A program made the position numbers and the translations under genes. The notes below the pieces were generated by a model. The model was not told where the DNA came from. It did not search any database and saw nothing but the letters and a program-made list of their open reading frames with translations. From assembly GCF_018279165.1 (NCBI RefSeq), contig NZ_CP047289.1, positions 2,053,001 to 2,117,000 of the forward strand: a DNA stretch of 64,000 nt, given 5' to 3'. Positions 63,343-64,000 of this stretch are shown here, piece after piece; position 1 is the first letter of the stretch, and every line of letters starts with the position of its first letter. Origin of the DNA: Falsirhodobacter algicola (lineage in GTDB: Bacteria; Pseudomonadota; Alphaproteobacteria; Rhodobacterales; Rhodobacteraceae).

Positions 63343-64000
63343 CACGGCCCCGCCTGCGAGGCGAGGGGCGGGATTTCGGGGGAGGCGGGCAAGGGCGGGG
63401 TGATCAGATCGCCGGGATCGGTCGGCACCGGACGCTCGCGCGAGCGCAGGACGCGCAGGAATTCCAGCCGCCCGTAATCGGCGGCCAGCCGCACGCGCAG
63501 GCGGCGATCGGGGCTTTGCGCGACCTCGCCGACCAGAAGGTCCGACGGGAACACCGCCCCGTCGCCCGAGGTCACGACCCGGTCGCCCGGCCGGACGAGA
63601 TCGGGCTTTTCCAGAAATTCCAGCACCGGCGAGGGCGAATTGTCGCCCGACAGCAGCGCCTTCTGCCCCGAGGGCTGCACGACGACGGGGATGCGGCTGT
63701 TCGAATCGGTCAGCAGGATCACGCGGGCGGTCTGTTCGCCCACCCCGGCGATGCGGCCCACGAGGCCGACCCCGTCCATCGTGGCCCAGCCATCGCGGAT
63801 GCCGTCGCGGTGGCCGACATTCAGCAGCACCGACTGGCGGAAGGGCGATCCCGAATCGGCCAGAACCACGCCCGTCACATGCGTCAGTTGCGGATCGAGC
63901 CGCACCTGATTGAGGTCCAGCAGCTTGGCGTTCTGCTGCTCCAGTTGCAGCGCGGCCTCTTTCCACGCGCGCATCTGCTGCAACTCGCGCCGCAATTCCT
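63342..64000 (-). CDS. mreC: Rod-shape-determining protein MreC (5' partial)
   Basis: The C-terminal 218 codons of the periplasmic scaffold MreC; the frame stays open to the window end, so the start and membrane anchor lie beyond 64000. A short coiled-coil end (ALQLEQQNAKLLDL) precedes the beta-barrel domain with GVVLADSGSPFRQSVLLNVG, GVGLVGRIAGVG and LVRPGDRVVTSGDGAVFP. It is followed by mreD on a TGATG overlap. Confidence 0.93.
   Translation of the reverse strand, partial: ELRRELQQMRAWKEAALQLEQQNAKLLDLNQVRLDPQLTHVTGVVLADSGSPFRQSVLLNVGHRDGIRDGWATMDGVGLVGRIAGVGEQTARVILLTDSNSRIPVVVQPSGQKALLSGDNSPSPVLEFLEKPDLVRPGDRVVTSGDGAVFPSDLLVGEVAQSPDRRLRVRLAADYGRLEFLRVLRSRERPVPTDPGDLITPPLPASPEIPPLASQAGP

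Overview
The window is 64 kb of dense, GC-rich bacterial chromosome. The gene set points to an alphaproteobacterium of the Rhodobacteraceae (Rhodobacter/Paracoccus-like). Indicators are a TIGR02300 'FYDLN' acidic protein, a DUF1285 protein beside a CHCC zinc-finger protein, a MoxR-DUF58-DUF4159-vWA operon, an RpoH of the SSQKALFFNMRR type, PyrB with a degenerate dihydroorotase, a GT14/sulfotransferase pair, and frequent GTG/TTG starts. I see no insertion sequences, integrases, prophage genes, CRISPR arrays or rRNA. No gene-free stretch exceeds 300 bases; the largest (47717-47975, 33712-33924, 31904-32067, 14462-14619, 55234-55373) hold promoters, operators, terminators or nothing I can name.

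Layout. 1-7 kb: the end of a PfkB kinase, a divergent sulfotransferase/GT14 pair for surface glycans, a HIT protein, DNA polymerase I, a zinc-finger protein and a DUF1285 protein. 7-14 kb: a translationally coupled MoxR/DUF58/DUF4159/vWA operon. 14-19 kb: a DUF599 membrane protein, an Hsp20 with a sigma-32-like promoter, a CNNM/CBS transporter-like protein and an OmpA-family protein. 19-32 kb: ubiA, rsmE, gshA, the overlapping pyrB-rmuC-pyrC'-plsY operon, a uracil-DNA glycosylase with moaB, a DsbD-alpha-like protein, YqgE, adenine deaminase and a DMT exporter. 32-41.5 kb: an accessory-looking catabolic cluster made of a peptide/opine-type ABC transporter, a MarR regulator with a palindromic operator, an SDR and two paralogous FAD oxidoreductases, ending beside tRNA-Ala(GGC). 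42-56 kb: housekeeping genes (metallopeptidase-GntR-deoD, aldo/keto reductase, gluconokinase, comM, rpoH, coaBC, dut, moeB-like) and a DNA-repair/stress group (topoisomerase IB, DUF3008, AAG glycosylase, BON protein). 56-64 kb: one long minus-strand run, mreC-mreD-mrdA-rodA-ghrA-SH3-CDF-PuuA-like, with almost no spacing.

The best candidate for an undescribed system is the 32-41.5 kb cluster. Import by the ABC transporter is probably followed by flavin-dependent oxidation by two DAO-family enzymes and an SDR step, under MarR control. The substrate cannot be read from the sequence. Other notable points are a dihydroorotase that has lost its metal and catalytic residues, a family-4-like uracil-DNA glycosylase without its Fe-S cysteines, TTG-start translational couplings in the MoxR operon, and two small genes (42 and 69 codons) that are easily missed.
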